A stretch of DNA of 64,000 nucleotides from BOG-908 sp965198855 (lineage in GTDB: Bacteria; Pseudomonadota; Alphaproteobacteria; Acetobacterales; Acetobacteraceae). The position numbers and the translations under genes were made by a program. The stretch is from assembly GCA_965198855.1 (NCBI GenBank), contig CBDAPZ010000001.1:930001-994000 (forward strand), read 5' to 3'. Below the pieces are notes generated by a model that saw nothing but the letters and a program-made list of their open reading frames with translations, ran no database searches and was not told the DNA's origin. Position 1 is the stretch's first letter. Each line of letters opens with the position of its first letter. Below, piece by piece: positions 8,585-17,723 of this stretch.

Positions 8585-10065
8585 TATATTCCACCCAGCG
8601 CGAGGTATTTTATTTCGAGATAATCTTCAATGCCATACTTGGAGCCTTCGCGGCCTAGACCTGACGATTTCACGCCGCCGAAAGGTGCGACCTCGGTGGA
8701 GATGATGCCCTCGTTTATACCGATGATGCCGGCTTCGATCGCTTCAGCGACGCGGAACACGCGACCAACGTCACGCGTGTAGAAATACGCCGCCAAACCG
8801 AACTCGGTGTCGTTCGCCATCTCCACCGCCTCGTCTTCCGTGAAAAAGCGAAACAGCGGTGCGACCGGACCGAACGTTTCGTCGCGGAAAATATCCGCCT
8901 CGCGCGGCACATCGGCCAAAATCGTCGGCTCGTAGAAATTGCCGCCCAACGCATGCGCCTTGCCGCCCGTCACTACGCGCGCCCCCCGCGCCAGCGCATC
9001 CGCCACATGCGCTTCCACCTTGGCCACCGCATCGCCATTGATCAGCGGACCTTGCGTGATCCCCTCCTCCATGCCGTTGCCGACACGCAGACCTTCGACA
9101 GCGATCTTCAGCTTCTCGGTAAACGCATCGAACACGCCATCCTGCACCAGCAAACGGTTCGCGCACACGCAAGTCTGCCCGGTATTGCGATACTTGCTCG
9201 CGAGCGCACCTTTTACCGCTTCATCCAGATCGGCGTCGTTAAACACGATGAACGGCGCGTTGCCGCCCAGCTCCATGCTGGTCTTCTTCACCGTCGGCGC
9301 ACATTGCGCGAGCAGCTTGGCGCCCACTGCCGTACTCCCGGTGAAGGTGAGCTTGCGCACCATCGGGTTTTCAGTCATTTCGGCGCCGATCTCGGTTGCC
9401 GGGCCAGTCAGTATGTTGCAGATACCGGCCGGCAGCCCGGCACGTTGCGCCAGCACACCGAGAGCGAGCGCCGAGAACGGCGTCTGTGTCGCAGGGCGGA
9501 TCACGCCGGCGCAGCCGGCAGCCCAGCCTGGGCCGGCCTTGCGGGTGATCATCGCCGCGGGGAAATTCCATGGCGTGATCGCCGCGAATACGCCAATAGG
9601 CTCCTTCTGCACGATGATGCGCCGGCCCGGCAGATGCTGCGGAATGGTGTCGCCGTAAACCCGCTTGGCTTCTTCGGCGAAGAACTCGATGAAGCTTGCC
9701 GCATACGCGATCTCGCCGCGACTCTCCGCCAGCGGTTTGCCCTGTTCGGCGGTCATGATCACCGCGAGATCTTCCTGGTTCGCCATCATCAGGTCGAACA
9801 GCTTGCGGAGCGGCTTCTGGCGTTCCTTCGCGGTCATCTTCCGCCAGGCTTTCTGCGCCACATAAGCGGCCTCGATGGCACGCTTCGTCTCGGCACGGCC
9901 CATGCTCGGCACCTCGCCGACGATCTCGCCATTGGCAGGATTGCGCACCGTGACCATGCGGCCGCTATCGGCCTGCACCCATTTGCCATCGATCAGGTTC
10001 GCCTGCCGCAACAAATCCGGGTCGGCGAGCTTCAGCAGCGCAGTCGGGTTCAGCATGGTGAGCAT
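8584..10065 (-). CDS. gabD: NAD(P)-dependent succinate-semialdehyde dehydrogenase
   Basis: Oxidises succinate semialdehyde to succinate, the last step of GABA breakdown. The 493-residue protein has the full aldehyde dehydrogenase fold with the GabD signatures: ITPWNFPAAMITRK, FTGSTAVGAKLL, catalytic Glu265 in MELGGNAPF and catalytic Cys299 in GQTCVCANR, and the C-terminal FGGVKSSGLGREGS. One oddity is Arg190 in VIRPATQTP, where the family normally has Lys (VLKPA), a residue that helps hold NAD(P). No GABA transaminase gene is adjacent. The start at 10065 gives MLTMLNPT, and the second Met two codons on is an alternative. Confidence 0.9.
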   Translation of the reverse strand: MLTMLNPTALLKLADPDLLRQANLIDGKWVQADSGRMVTVRNPANGEIVGEVPSMGRAETKRAIEAAYVAQKAWRKMTAKERQKPLRKLFDLMMANQEDLAVIMTAEQGKPLAESRGEIAYAASFIEFFAEEAKRVYGDTIPQHLPGRRIIVQKEPIGVFAAITPWNFPAAMITRKAGPGWAAGCAGVIRPATQTPFSALALGVLAQRAGLPAGICNILTGPATEIGAEMTENPMVRKLTFTGSTAVGAKLLAQCAPTVKKTSMELGGNAPFIVFNDADLDEAVKGALASKYRNTGQTCVCANRLLVQDGVFDAFTEKLKIAVEGLRVGNGMEEGITQGPLINGDAVAKVEAHVADALARGARVVTGGKAHALGGNFYEPTILADVPREADIFRDETFGPVAPLFRFFTEDEAVEMANDTEFGLAAYFYTRDVGRVFRVAEAIEAGIIGINEGIISTEVAPFGGVKSSGLGREGSKYGIEDYLEIKYLALGGI

Positions 10066-10128
10066 CCATTCACGTGTCCGGTGGAATGTGAGGCGAGGAT
10101 AGGACGAAGGGAAGGGGCCGGTCGGCGC

Positions 10129-10953
10129 CTAGCGCACCGTCTGCCCCACGGCACAGCATTGCGCCACCGCCGTTCCCGGGCCGCCGGTGACCGAGTTGAG
10201 ATAGAGGGTCACCTGGCCGAGGATCTTGTTATCGAACGTCACCTTCACCGGCACTGGCGGCGCGCCCGGTATCATCTCGGCCAGCCAGGCGCTGCCGTGC
10301 CGTGGCTTGCGACGGGAATCCTCGTCCTCGTTATGGACGAAGCCACCGAGCTGCTGACCTACCAGGTCACAATGCAGCGCCTTGCCGGCAAAGATCGAGG
10401 CACTGGTTTTCGGCAAATCCTCCTCGCCGATCGCATGCGCAGTCTGCGTCGCGAGGCGCCGCCCGTCGAAGGTAGTGACGGTGCCGGCGCAGCTGCCCGT
10501 CTGCCCGACCTGCCGCATGAGCAAAGCAAGTGCGCTCAGCGTGTCGATGGTATGCTTCGTCTGATCGGGAGAGATCGCGGTGCGCTCTTGCTCGACCGGC
10601 GGCGACAAAGCGTGGATGACGGGGTTGCCATCGACGTAGTCGATCCGTGTCTGCCTGGCGGTCCCGCGCAGGTGGCCGGTGCCCGCAAAATATTGCGGTA
10701 GCGCGGTGCCGTCCTTGAACGTGCCGATAGCCTGGCTGTCATTGTCGCTATGCACCACAAAGCCGATCAGTCCGGCGGTATGGAACGTGACATGGGCCGC
10801 GTAGCCGGTCGGTGTCAGCGTCACGCTGCCGGCAAGTTTCAGCACCGTCAGCCCGTGCGACAGCCCGGTATATTCGGCAGTCAACGTGCCGGTTGCGGCG
10901 GCCGCCGCGGGCAGGGGAAGGCACAAGGCAGCACCGAGCAAGAGTCTCTTCAT
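10129..10953 (-). CDS. DUF3108 family exported protein
   Basis: A 274-residue protein beginning MKRLLLGAALCLPLPAAAAA, a clear Sec signal peptide, so the mature protein is periplasmic or outer-surface associated. The rest resembles the DUF3108 family (GLSHGLTVLKLAGSVTL, then TDTLSALALLMRQV around a Cys-containing SCAGTVTTFDGRR), a beta-rich domain of unknown role. I placed the start at 10953 because the open frame extends upstream only as low-complexity antisense to the next gene. It is divergent from the coiled-coil membrane protein gene. No function can be assigned beyond the family. Confidence 0.75.
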   Translation of the reverse strand: MKRLLLGAALCLPLPAAAAATGTLTAEYTGLSHGLTVLKLAGSVTLTPTGYAAHVTFHTAGLIGFVVHSDNDSQAIGTFKDGTALPQYFAGTGHLRGTARQTRIDYVDGNPVIHALSPPVEQERTAISPDQTKHTIDTLSALALLMRQVGQTGSCAGTVTTFDGRRLATQTAHAIGEEDLPKTSASIFAGKALHCDLVGQQLGGFVHNEDEDSRRKPRHGSAWLAEMIPGAPPVPVKVTFDNKILGQVTLYLNSVTGGPGTAVAQCCAVGQTVR

Positions 10954-11122
10954 GCTCCAATCATGTCCAATCCAAGCGGACGGAGCAACGCGCGACCGCC
11001 TTGCGGCCCTATCACGCTGACGGGAGGACCAGCGTATGCGCAGAGTTAAGGGTTTCGAATTCACACTTCGGCAACCTGTCCCGGCTTTAACTCGACCGCA
11101 GCAGCCGCTACAGGAGGCTTTC

Positions 11123-12397
11123 ATGCACAGCCCGATCCCGGGCCCGTTCCATGGTTCCATGCCTAGCCCTGACCTTGCCGGCGCTCGTCATGCGCGTGTG
11201 CTCGATGCGAGTTTCTCTGCGCTGGCGGTGCTCGCGGCTGGCGGTGTGTGGGCAGGCGCGCATCTTTCCGGGCCGCAGCCGGACGTCGTGGCCGTCGCAA
11301 AGGTGAGCTGCGCCGTTCTGCTGGTGACGGCACTCACCGGCATGTGGATGATTGAACGTTCTGCCGAGATGCCGCGGCTATGGGTGACGCTTTTCGTCGA
11401 GGCAGTGCGTCGCCGCATGGACAGGCGTGCTGCACGGCGTGCCGTAGCCTTGTCGCCAAAAGAGACGCCGACGCGCGGGATGGCTGGTCTTTTGGAAGGC
11501 TTTTCGGGCTGGTTCAACCAGGCAAGCGAGCCGGCCGACCCGGCAGGGATGGACGCCATGGCGCCGGATCGTCGCCGCGAGGCGCAGCTTCTGATGGCAA
11601 CGCTGTATCGGGAAGCGGACACTCTGAGCGACACATCGAACGATATCGAGGAGTCCCGCCGGCGCCTGATCAGCGATCTCGGTCCGGCCGAAGGAGCTTG
11701 CGACCAGACACAGAGCGCCCTGTCGCGCATGACCGACCATGTGGTGGCTTTGACCGGCGCCGTTACCACGACCACTGCGCAAGCGGATCGGGTGAGCACG
11801 GCGTGCGTGGCGCTGTCGGAGCTCGCCTTCACGAGCCAGAACAAGGTGGCCACGCTGGACGCGCGTGCGACGTCGTTATTGACGGAGATCGAAGGCATCG
11901 GGCGCTTGCTCGGCCGTGTCGGCGGCCTGACCGAGGCAGCCTACATCACAGGCTCCCGCCTCGGTGACCAGGGTACCCCGGTGGTGGCCCTGGCCTTGGA
12001 ATTGCGCGAGCTTGCCGCCATGGCTCGGAGCAACCTTGCCGGCATCGAGGCGACCCTCGCCGAAATGGTCACCCAAGCCACTACGGCGACAAAGACCGCG
12101 CACGACATTGGTGAGCGTATTCATCTACAGCACGATCTCGGCCTTGGCCTCTCGCACGCGGTGCTGCAGCAGGGCGTTGAAATTGCAGAGATCGTCCGCA
12201 TGCTCGACGAAGCCCAGCTTGGTTTCCTCACCTTGCGCGCCAGTGTTGAGGCAGTCACCCGCCACGGCCTGTCGCGGGGCATTCAGAGCGCCAAGCTGCG
12301 CGAGGCCGCCGCCCGCCTCCCAACCCACGCGGAGAACGTGGCAAGCATTCTGCGCAGCATTCCCGACTTCGCGCCGCCCATAGAATTCGAGTTTTAG
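11123..12397 (+). CDS. Membrane-anchored coiled-coil protein, unknown function
   Basis: I do not recognise this gene. The start at 11123 follows AGGAGG five bases upstream, giving 424 residues. Two hydrophobic helices lie near the N terminus (VLDASFSALAVLAAGGVWAG and KVSCAVLLVTALTGMWM). After a linker, most of the remaining sequence is long alpha-helix, rich in Ala, Thr, Glu and Leu with repeated TEAAYITG- and ATTATKTA-like stretches. This suggests a cytoplasmic coiled coil similar in layout to a chemoreceptor, but the conserved hairpin-tip signature of chemoreceptors is missing. It ends 65 bp before tRNA-Ser. Confidence 0.65.
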   Translation: MHSPIPGPFHGSMPSPDLAGARHARVLDASFSALAVLAAGGVWAGAHLSGPQPDVVAVAKVSCAVLLVTALTGMWMIERSAEMPRLWVTLFVEAVRRRMDRRAARRAVALSPKETPTRGMAGLLEGFSGWFNQASEPADPAGMDAMAPDRRREAQLLMATLYREADTLSDTSNDIEESRRRLISDLGPAEGACDQTQSALSRMTDHVVALTGAVTTTTAQADRVSTACVALSELAFTSQNKVATLDARATSLLTEIEGIGRLLGRVGGLTEAAYITGSRLGDQGTPVVALALELRELAAMARSNLAGIEATLAEMVTQATTATKTAHDIGERIHLQHDLGLGLSHAVLQQGVEIAEIVRMLDEAQLGFLTLRASVEAVTRHGLSRGIQSAKLREAAARLPTHAENVASILRSIPDFAPPIEFEF

Positions 12398-12462
12398 GAC
12401 AGGTTTGCCCATCCAAGCCGGGTTGCAAGCCTGCCTCCCGCCGCCTAGTTTGCCGCCGCGCG

Positions 12463-12552
12463 GGAAGGATGGCCGAGCGGCTTAAGGCGCACGCTTGGAA
12501 AGCGTGTGTGCGTGAAAGCGTACCGTGGGTTCGAATCCCACTCCTTCCGCCA
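12463..12552 (+). tRNA. tRNA-Ser(GGA) with encoded CCA
   Basis: Acceptor strands GGAAGGA and TCCTTCC pair. The anticodon loop TTGGAAA sits between CACGC and GCGTG, giving anticodon GGA. A long variable arm (stem GTGCG/CGTAC), T arm GTGGG-TTCGAAT-CCCAC, discriminator G and CCA are all present, as expected for a class II serine tRNA. An integrase gene starts 50 bp downstream, marking the tRNA 3' end as a likely integration site. Confidence 0.95.
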
Positions 12553-12601
12553 GAGCACCTTCCCGGCACGACCCGGCATGTCCCAATAAGCCTGGCATTT
12601 C

Positions 12602-13928
12602 ATGGCTTTAGGTGCTAGGATCGACCCGCTCGAGACCCCGATATCCCGCCGATCGCCGGGTATAATCCTGGGTATCATTTTCAAAAATCCGGGTATTTTT
12701 CGTGGTGTCAAATTGCTGACTGATGCGGCCGCTAAAGCGGCCAAGGCCAAAGACAAGGCCTACAAGCTCAATGATGGAGCTGGTCTCGTGCTGTATGTCG
12801 CACCAAACGGTAGCAAGCATTGGCGTATGCGCTACACCTTCCAAGGAAAGGAGAAGTTGCTTTCGTTTGGCCCCTTTCCAAAGGTCGGCCTTGGTCAGGC
12901 CTGCGAGATGCGCGACGCCGCAAAGGCTCAGCTGAGGGAGGCAAGGGAGCCAGGGCTCGAGAAAAAGCTACGTCGAGCAGCGAGTAGCGATCTGCTGTGG
13001 ACATTTGAGGCGATCGCACGAGACTGGCACCAGCGCAATGTTAGCGCCTGGACGGAGCGGCATGCCAAGGACGTCCTGGACAGCCTTGAGGCTCATGTTT
13101 TTCCTACCCTGGGCAGCTTTTCTATCAACGACATTAAGGTGCCGATGGTGCTCCGAGCGCTGCGCGTGATCGAAGCACGGCCGGCACTCGAGACAGCAAG
13201 GCGGGTGCGCCAAAGAATCTCGGCCGTGTTCGTCTACGCCATCGCATTAGGCATCGTGGAGAATGATCCTGCCGCCATCGTAAGGGGTGCTATGGCTCCC
13301 GTAATTAGAGGACGGCAGCCGGCGATAACCGATTTGACGGAAGCGAGAGCTGTTTTGGCGGCTGTGGAGGCCATACCGGCTCATCCGACCACCAAGCTTG
13401 CAAATCGACTGCTTGCCTTGACTGTCGTTCGACCGGGCGAACTGCGTGACGCGAAGTGGGGAGAGTTCGAGGGACACAACAGCCCTGAACCACTCTGGCT
13501 GCTGCCCGCCGACCGCATGAAGATGAAGAGAGAACACCTGGTGCCGTTATCGCGCCAGGCTGTCGAGATCCTAACCGCCATTCGCCCGCTAACCGGGCGA
13601 GGTGCCCTAGTGTTCCCCAGCTCTCCGCACGCTCACCTGCCGATGTCGGAAAATGCCATTGGGTATTTGTTCAATAGTGCCGTATCACAGTCGCCACGTG
13701 CCGCATGGCTGGCGGGCAACTTTTAGCTCCGTCATGAACGAAGCCTACCGCGTTGACCGCCACGTCATCGACCTAATGTTGGCGCACGTGCCAGCTAACA
13801 AAACTGAAGCCGCTTATAATCGGGCACAGCATATGGGCCGCCGTCGGGAATTAGCACAGCTATGGGCTGACATGCTCATGGAGCACGCAATGGACTTGCA
13901 AGAGGTCGTTGGAGGCCGGCGAAGATAA
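12602..13928 (+). pseudogene. P4-type tyrosine recombinase (integrase), frameshifted
   Basis: The first frame (12602-13726) has the N-terminal DUF4102 arm-binding domain (AYKLNDGAGLVLYVAPNGSKHW) and the core domain with catalytic Arg in VVRPGELRDAKW. It then runs out of frame near 13685. The C-terminal part continues in another frame to 13928 with HVPHGWRATFSS (His and Arg of HxxR) and AAYNRAQHMGRRR (the catalytic Tyr). The break equals one extra or two missing bases just after MSENAIGYLFNSA. All catalytic residues exist but not in one protein. The true start is uncertain and may lie near KLLTDAAAKAAK. Its position behind tRNA-Ser is typical of a genomic-island integrase. Confidence 0.85.
12659..12702. 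repeat. Three GGGTAT direct repeats at the integrase 5' end
   Basis: GGGTAT occurs three times within 44 bp (gggtataatcc, gggtatcat, gggtatttt), between tRNA-Ser and the conserved start of the integrase domain. Short direct repeats at such positions are often arm-type binding sites for the recombinase, but that is inference here. Confidence 0.35.
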
Positions 13929-13964
13929 GCGAAGGTTGCGTTCCGTCGCTTTGGGGTATGTCAA

Positions 13965-13990
13965 GGCCGAGGGAGCTTGATCCCTCGGCC
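13965..13990. terminator. 10-bp GC hairpin downstream of the integrase
   Basis: GGCCGAGGGA at 13965-13974 pairs exactly with TCCCTCGGCC at 13981-13990 across a 6-nt loop, 37 bp after the integrase C-terminal frame ends. There is no T-run, so it may be rho-assisted or a two-way block. Confidence 0.5.
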
Positions 13991-14015
13991 AGCAAGGTCT
14001 TACAAAACCACCTTA

Positions 14016-14308
14016 GAGTCCGTTTGAGAATGATTAGCCATGTGCGATCCTCCGCAAAAGCAGGCGTCCCATTGCGACATGGATCATGGCCTCGGATACG
14101 TCTAGTCGGCTCTCGTAGTCTCGTACGAGACTGCGCCAGCGTGTCATCCATCCGAAAGTGCGTTCCACGACCCAGCGTCGCGGCAACACCTTAAAGCCCG
14201 GGTGCTTGTCGCTTCGACGCACAATCTCTAACACGAAGTCCCGAAAAGCAGCTTTATCGAGCAACTTGGTGCGGTCGTAGGCGCCATCAGCAAACAAATG
14301 CTTGAGCC
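14016..14308 (-). pseudogene. IS5-family transposase C-terminal fragment
   Basis: The last part of an IS5-type DDE transposase: LFADGAYDRTKLLDKAAF contains the second catalytic Asp region, and PRRWVVERTFGWMTRWRSLVRDYE contains the catalytic Glu. The reading frame stops at 14034. The N-terminal half is missing because an IS21-family element begins at 14309; upstream of that point the frame continues for a short way into IS21 DNA. The presumed element end GAGTCCGTTTGAGAATGA lies at 14016. Confidence 0.8.
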
Positions 14309-14408
14309 TGTCAAATCGCTTGCAACCGCGACCCCCTTTTCGCGCCCAATTGCGACCCTCTAACGGCCTGATCGAGCTCCTCGAGATGGGGTCCGCGGGT
14401 GTTGGGAG

Positions 14409-14476
14409 GCTGTGGATAAGTGGCCTGCCGGAGCGACCTTTCAGAGTCAGGCGCAGGCAGGCCACTTATCCACAGC
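14409..14476. repeat. 21-bp inverted repeat with two DnaA-box-like sequences inside IS21 copy 1
   Basis: 14409-14429 and 14456-14476 are exact inverted copies 26 bp apart. Each arm contains TTATCCACA (on opposite strands), identical to the consensus DnaA box. It lies between the IS21 terminal repeats and the istB stop codon, so it may form the istAB terminator hairpin. Confidence 0.75.
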
Positions 14477-14502
14477 GGACAGCCCGGGCGTAGGTTGCCA
14501 GG

Positions 14503-15231
14503 TCAGTTTCGGTTCTTGAACCGCCAGCTGGTGTTGCCTGTCTCGACGATGTCGCAGTGATGGGTCAGGCGGTCGAGCATAGCAGTCGTCATTTTGGCAT
14601 CGCCAAAAACCTGCGGCCAGTCTGCAAAGGCGAGATTGGTGGTGATGAGCAGCGACGTGTTTTCATAGAGTTTGCTGATTAGGTGGAACAACAACTGGCC
14701 GCCGGATTGGCTGAACGGCAAATAGCCTAGTTCGTCGATGACGATGACATCGTAGCGCAGCAGCGTCTCGGCAAGCCTGCCGCTGCGACCGGCGGCCTTC
14801 TCCTGCTCAAGTTGATTGACCAAATCGACCAGGTTGAAGAACCGTCCGCGTGCACGGCTGCGGATGATCGCAGAGGCTACTCCGATGCAGAGATGCGTTT
14901 TGCCGGTGCCCGTGCCGCCGATGAAAATTGCGTTGCGCTTGGCATCGAGGAACGCGCCGGTCGCAAGTTCTAGCACCTGGCCTTGGTCAATCATCGTGTC
15001 GGCAAAAACAAACTTGTCCAGATCCTTCAGCACCGGGAACTTGGCGCCGCTGATGCGGTAGCTGATAGAGCGGGCTTGTCGATGCGTGCGTTCGGCCCGG
15101 ATGAGGCTGGCGATCAGCGGGTAGATTTCGTCGCGCCGGACCAACCCCTTGCCGGCGATCTCGTCGAAACTCGCGCGCATGCCGTAAAGCTTCAATTCGC
15201 TCATAGCGTCGAGGATTTCATGGCGTTCCAT
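14503..15231 (-). CDS. istB: IstB-like ATP-binding helper of IS21, copy 1
   Basis: An AAA+ ATPase related to DnaC that loads target DNA and regulates the IstA transposase. It has Walker A GGTGTGKTHL and Walker B VIVIDELGYLPF, and ends with the family's TSWRFKNR. The chosen start (15231, MERHEILDAMSELKL) overlaps the istA stop as ATGA and gives 242 residues. An upstream in-frame ATG at 15267 would add 12 residues lying within istA. Intact, with a protein sequence identical to the copy at 24962-25690. Confidence 0.92.
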   Translation of the reverse strand: MERHEILDAMSELKLYGMRASFDEIAGKGLVRRDEIYPLIASLIRAERTHRQARSISYRISGAKFPVLKDLDKFVFADTMIDQGQVLELATGAFLDAKRNAIFIGGTGTGKTHLCIGVASAIIRSRARGRFFNLVDLVNQLEQEKAAGRSGRLAETLLRYDVIVIDELGYLPFSQSGGQLLFHLISKLYENTSLLITTNLAFADWPQVFGDAKMTTAMLDRLTHHCDIVETGNTSWRFKNRN

Positions 15232-16730
15232 CAGGCGACCTTTCGTATGCTGTCGTAGCGGCCGCAATCGGCCACGGGCTCGATCTTCAGGCGCAGACCA
15301 TCCGGCGTGATGATCGAAGGCGGCGTCGGAGGCTGGTGCCGGCGCGCCAGCACGGTCAGGATCACGTCACCGCTGGCGAGCCCCGCCGCCAGTGCTTCGG
15401 CGCAAGCTTCCTCTACGGCCGACAAGCCATGCGCCAAGACAGCAGCGAGCACTTTGACGAATTGCTGATCGCCGTCGGCATGCTGCTTCAGCTTCGCGCG
15501 CACCTGGGCCAGCGCCGGCGGGAGGGCCCAATCCTTGAACGGTGCGCCATTGCGCAAGGCGCCCGGCTTACGCACCAGCACCGGCAGATAGTGCCAGGGA
15601 TCGTAAATGATCTGATACCGGCGGAAGTCGCGCGGATGGTCGGCTACCACTTCGCCGCCGAGAAGCACCACGATGCGTGCTGCGTGCGATCGCACAAGCA
15701 CCATCCGGCCAGCCGCCCTGGCGTCAACGCTGTAGCGATTATGGTCGGCCATGATCAGGCATGTCGTGGTGGCCCTGACCGCTTTCTCGACAAAACCGTC
15801 GAAGGGTCCGCGCAACTCCATCAGGCGCGGCTGCTCTTCCTGGAAAACCTCCCAGATCGTCCGGTCCTTGAACTCCGGATGCTGGTGGCGCTTCGCATAG
15901 GAGATGCACTGATCTGCCAACCAGCCGTTCAGCTCGGCCAGGCTCGAGACTCGCGGCTTGGGTCGGAACATCTGATCGCGAAGATTGCCGACCTGGTTCT
16001 CAACCTGTCCCTTCTCCCAACCTGAAGCAGGAGTACACGCGACAGGATCGACCAAATGATGTGAGCACATCTGAAGAAAGCGCCGATTATATTGGCGCGC
16101 TTTACCCACGAAGATCGCTTCCACGGCGGTCTTCATGTTATCATAAATCCCGCGCCGACAGATGCCGCCGTAAAACTCGAAGGCTTTGTCGTGCGCGTCG
16201 AACACAAGCTCCTGCGTCTCGCGAAAATAGGCGCGCACGAACGGCATGCGGCTATGCGACAGCTTCATGTGCGCTGCCTTGATCACCAGCGGCAAACCCT
16301 GCAGCGTGATGGTCTCGTGGCTCCAGTCGAACTGGTAGGCTTCGCCGGGGGCAAAACTCAGCGGCACAAAGGCATGTGTCGGTGTCCGGGCCTGTTCGTC
16401 GCGCCAGGATTTGGTGAAACGATGCACGCTGTCATGCGCGCCGTCATATCCACGGCCACGCAGTTCCTCGAACAAACGCTGCGTAGAGCGGCGTTCTCGG
16501 CGAGCAAGCTTGGCCTCCTTCTCGAGGATCTCGGTGAGAACATCCACCCACGCACCGAGCTTGGGCACCGGCTGCACGCCCCGCTCATACTTGAATGCGG
16601 TCTTCTGGCTCCGGACCACCTTGCGCACCGTCGCCCGCGAAACGCAGAGCGTCCGCACGATCTCCTTAATCGGCAGGCGCTGCTCGAAATAGGCGCGCCG
16701 GATATCGCCGATCACGTCCACGGACATCAT
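15231..16730 (-). CDS. istA: IstA transposase of IS21, copy 1
   Basis: The DDE transposase of the element. An N-terminal helix-turn-helix (IKEIVRTLCVSRATVRKVVRS) precedes the integrase core with Asp in YQFDWSHE, Asp in GIYDNMKTAV and Glu in GQVENQVGNLRD. I prefer the start at 16730 (MMSVDVIGDIRR), the usual family beginning. The frame is open for 17 more codons to 16781. Complete, about 499 residues. Translation of istB is coupled to it. Confidence 0.92.
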   Translation of the reverse strand: MMSVDVIGDIRRAYFEQRLPIKEIVRTLCVSRATVRKVVRSQKTAFKYERGVQPVPKLGAWVDVLTEILEKEAKLARRERRSTQRLFEELRGRGYDGAHDSVHRFTKSWRDEQARTPTHAFVPLSFAPGEAYQFDWSHETITLQGLPLVIKAAHMKLSHSRMPFVRAYFRETQELVFDAHDKAFEFYGGICRRGIYDNMKTAVEAIFVGKARQYNRRFLQMCSHHLVDPVACTPASGWEKGQVENQVGNLRDQMFRPKPRVSSLAELNGWLADQCISYAKRHQHPEFKDRTIWEVFQEEQPRLMELRGPFDGFVEKAVRATTTCLIMADHNRYSVDARAAGRMVLVRSHAARIVVLLGGEVVADHPRDFRRYQIIYDPWHYLPVLVRKPGALRNGAPFKDWALPPALAQVRAKLKQHADGDQQFVKVLAAVLAHGLSAVEEACAEALAAGLASGDVILTVLARRHQPPTPPSIITPDGLRLKIEPVADCGRYDSIRKVA

Positions 16731-16936
16731 CCCCCAAACCCCTCCCAGGCCAGATACGGCCGAAGGGAGGGATGCTGACACACAGAGCCGAGGGGTCGGG
16801 ATTGGAAGCGAAAACCGCCCTCAGGGGGTCAGTATTGCGTGCGATTTCACAGTCCAGTCCGTTGCACAGCGCGGAACATCCTGGGTGGTGAGAACCGAGC
16901 ACGGCATCATCGAGTAGGCGCAGCCGGAGAGTTGCC

Positions 16937-17488
16937 ATGCAGGGCCTTGTAAACTTCTCAACGGCAATCGCGGACTCGATCGCCGTCCTTCTGCCGACAT
17001 TCTGCTATCTTATGGCGTGCAGCTGCTTCTTCTATTTCGCCTGGACGCTCCGGGTGTGGTCTGACACGCATTCGCGGTATAACCACCCGCACCGGCATCG
17101 GCCCTGGGTGCCATTCGTATCGCTGATCCTGTGCGGTGTCTTCGCGACATTCCCGGATTTCCTGAACATGGCGAACGTGAGTGCGGGGACGGATCTCACC
17201 GTCAATCTCACGCAGTATACAGCCACCCTGCCGCCGAATGCCGGCAACGTCCTTGGCACCACGCCAGACGCGTCTGTCATCAACGTCGTGACGCTGTTCC
17301 AATACTTTTTTGAGGCGTTTGGTGCGGCGTGCGTCGCATGGGCGATCGTCCGCTTCCGCAGCATCGTCAATGCGCACACGCAAGGTTCGCCAACTTCCTG
17401 CTTTGTGCAGTTTGTCTTCGGGATTTGCTGCATCAACATCGTGACCATTGCCAACGGCGTGCAGCAGTTCTTCCAAACAGGCGGTTGA
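16937..17488 (+). CDS. IcmC/DotE-like membrane protein of an I-type T4SS
   Basis: A 183-residue polytopic membrane protein: hydrophobic helices near residues 10-35, 55-75, 110-130 and 150-170, with a loop rich in Thr and Asn between the second and third. Layout and position next to the IcmD-like, IcmJ-like and IcmB genes match the IcmC/DotE/DotV group of Dot/Icm systems, though sequence similarity alone is weak. A ccggagagtt Shine-Dalgarno-like stretch precedes the ATG. IS21 ends 85 bp upstream, and the intervening bases look like the tail of a lost upstream gene. Probably part of the inner-membrane channel. Confidence 0.5.
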   Translation: MQGLVNFSTAIADSIAVLLPTFCYLMACSCFFYFAWTLRVWSDTHSRYNHPHRHRPWVPFVSLILCGVFATFPDFLNMANVSAGTDLTVNLTQYTATLPPNAGNVLGTTPDASVINVVTLFQYFFEAFGAACVAWAIVRFRSIVNAHTQGSPTSCFVQFVFGICCINIVTIANGVQQFFQTGG

Positions 17489-17723
17489 TAATCCCGCTGC
17501 TTGCGGGTGGGATAAGCCTTGGCTGCCATTCACGCACAGCTGATATCGCCCGAGCCGTCCTGGCCCTTCTGACGCAAGGACCGGACCTTTGGTTCGTGAA
17601 TCAACTGCCTCGACAAAGTTCCCGGTTCAATCGGCAACATTTGAAAATACTCGATCCCATTCGCAGTCGTGGACCGCAGTTTGGATAACGAGGGACAGTT
17701 CCCTCGGTCAAAGGAGAGTAGAC

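Larger units (their letters stand above)
14309..16851 (-). mobile_element. IS21-family insertion sequence, copy 1 (2,543 bp)
   Basis: Ends were set by comparing the two copies. The left end is TGTCAAATCGCTTGCA and the inverted right end is TGTGAAATCGCACGCA, both TG...CA as in IS21. Both ends also carry several internal copies of a GACCCCCT / TTTTCGC / CCAAT-type motif, the multiple terminal repeats known for this family. It encodes IstA and IstB on the minus strand with a coupled overlap. Left flank gagcc and right flank gtcca do not match, so no target duplication remains around this copy. Confidence 0.93.

Noticed and set aside
8953..10701. 582-codon plus-strand frame opposite gabD and the DUF3108 gene
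   Set aside because: Crosses two real genes on the other strand, has no ribosome site, and its composition is typical of antisense GC-rich DNA.
14409..14476. Replication origin based on the DnaA boxes
   Set aside because: Only two boxes, inside a mobile element and repeated with it. No AT-rich unwinding region, dnaA or replication gene is nearby.
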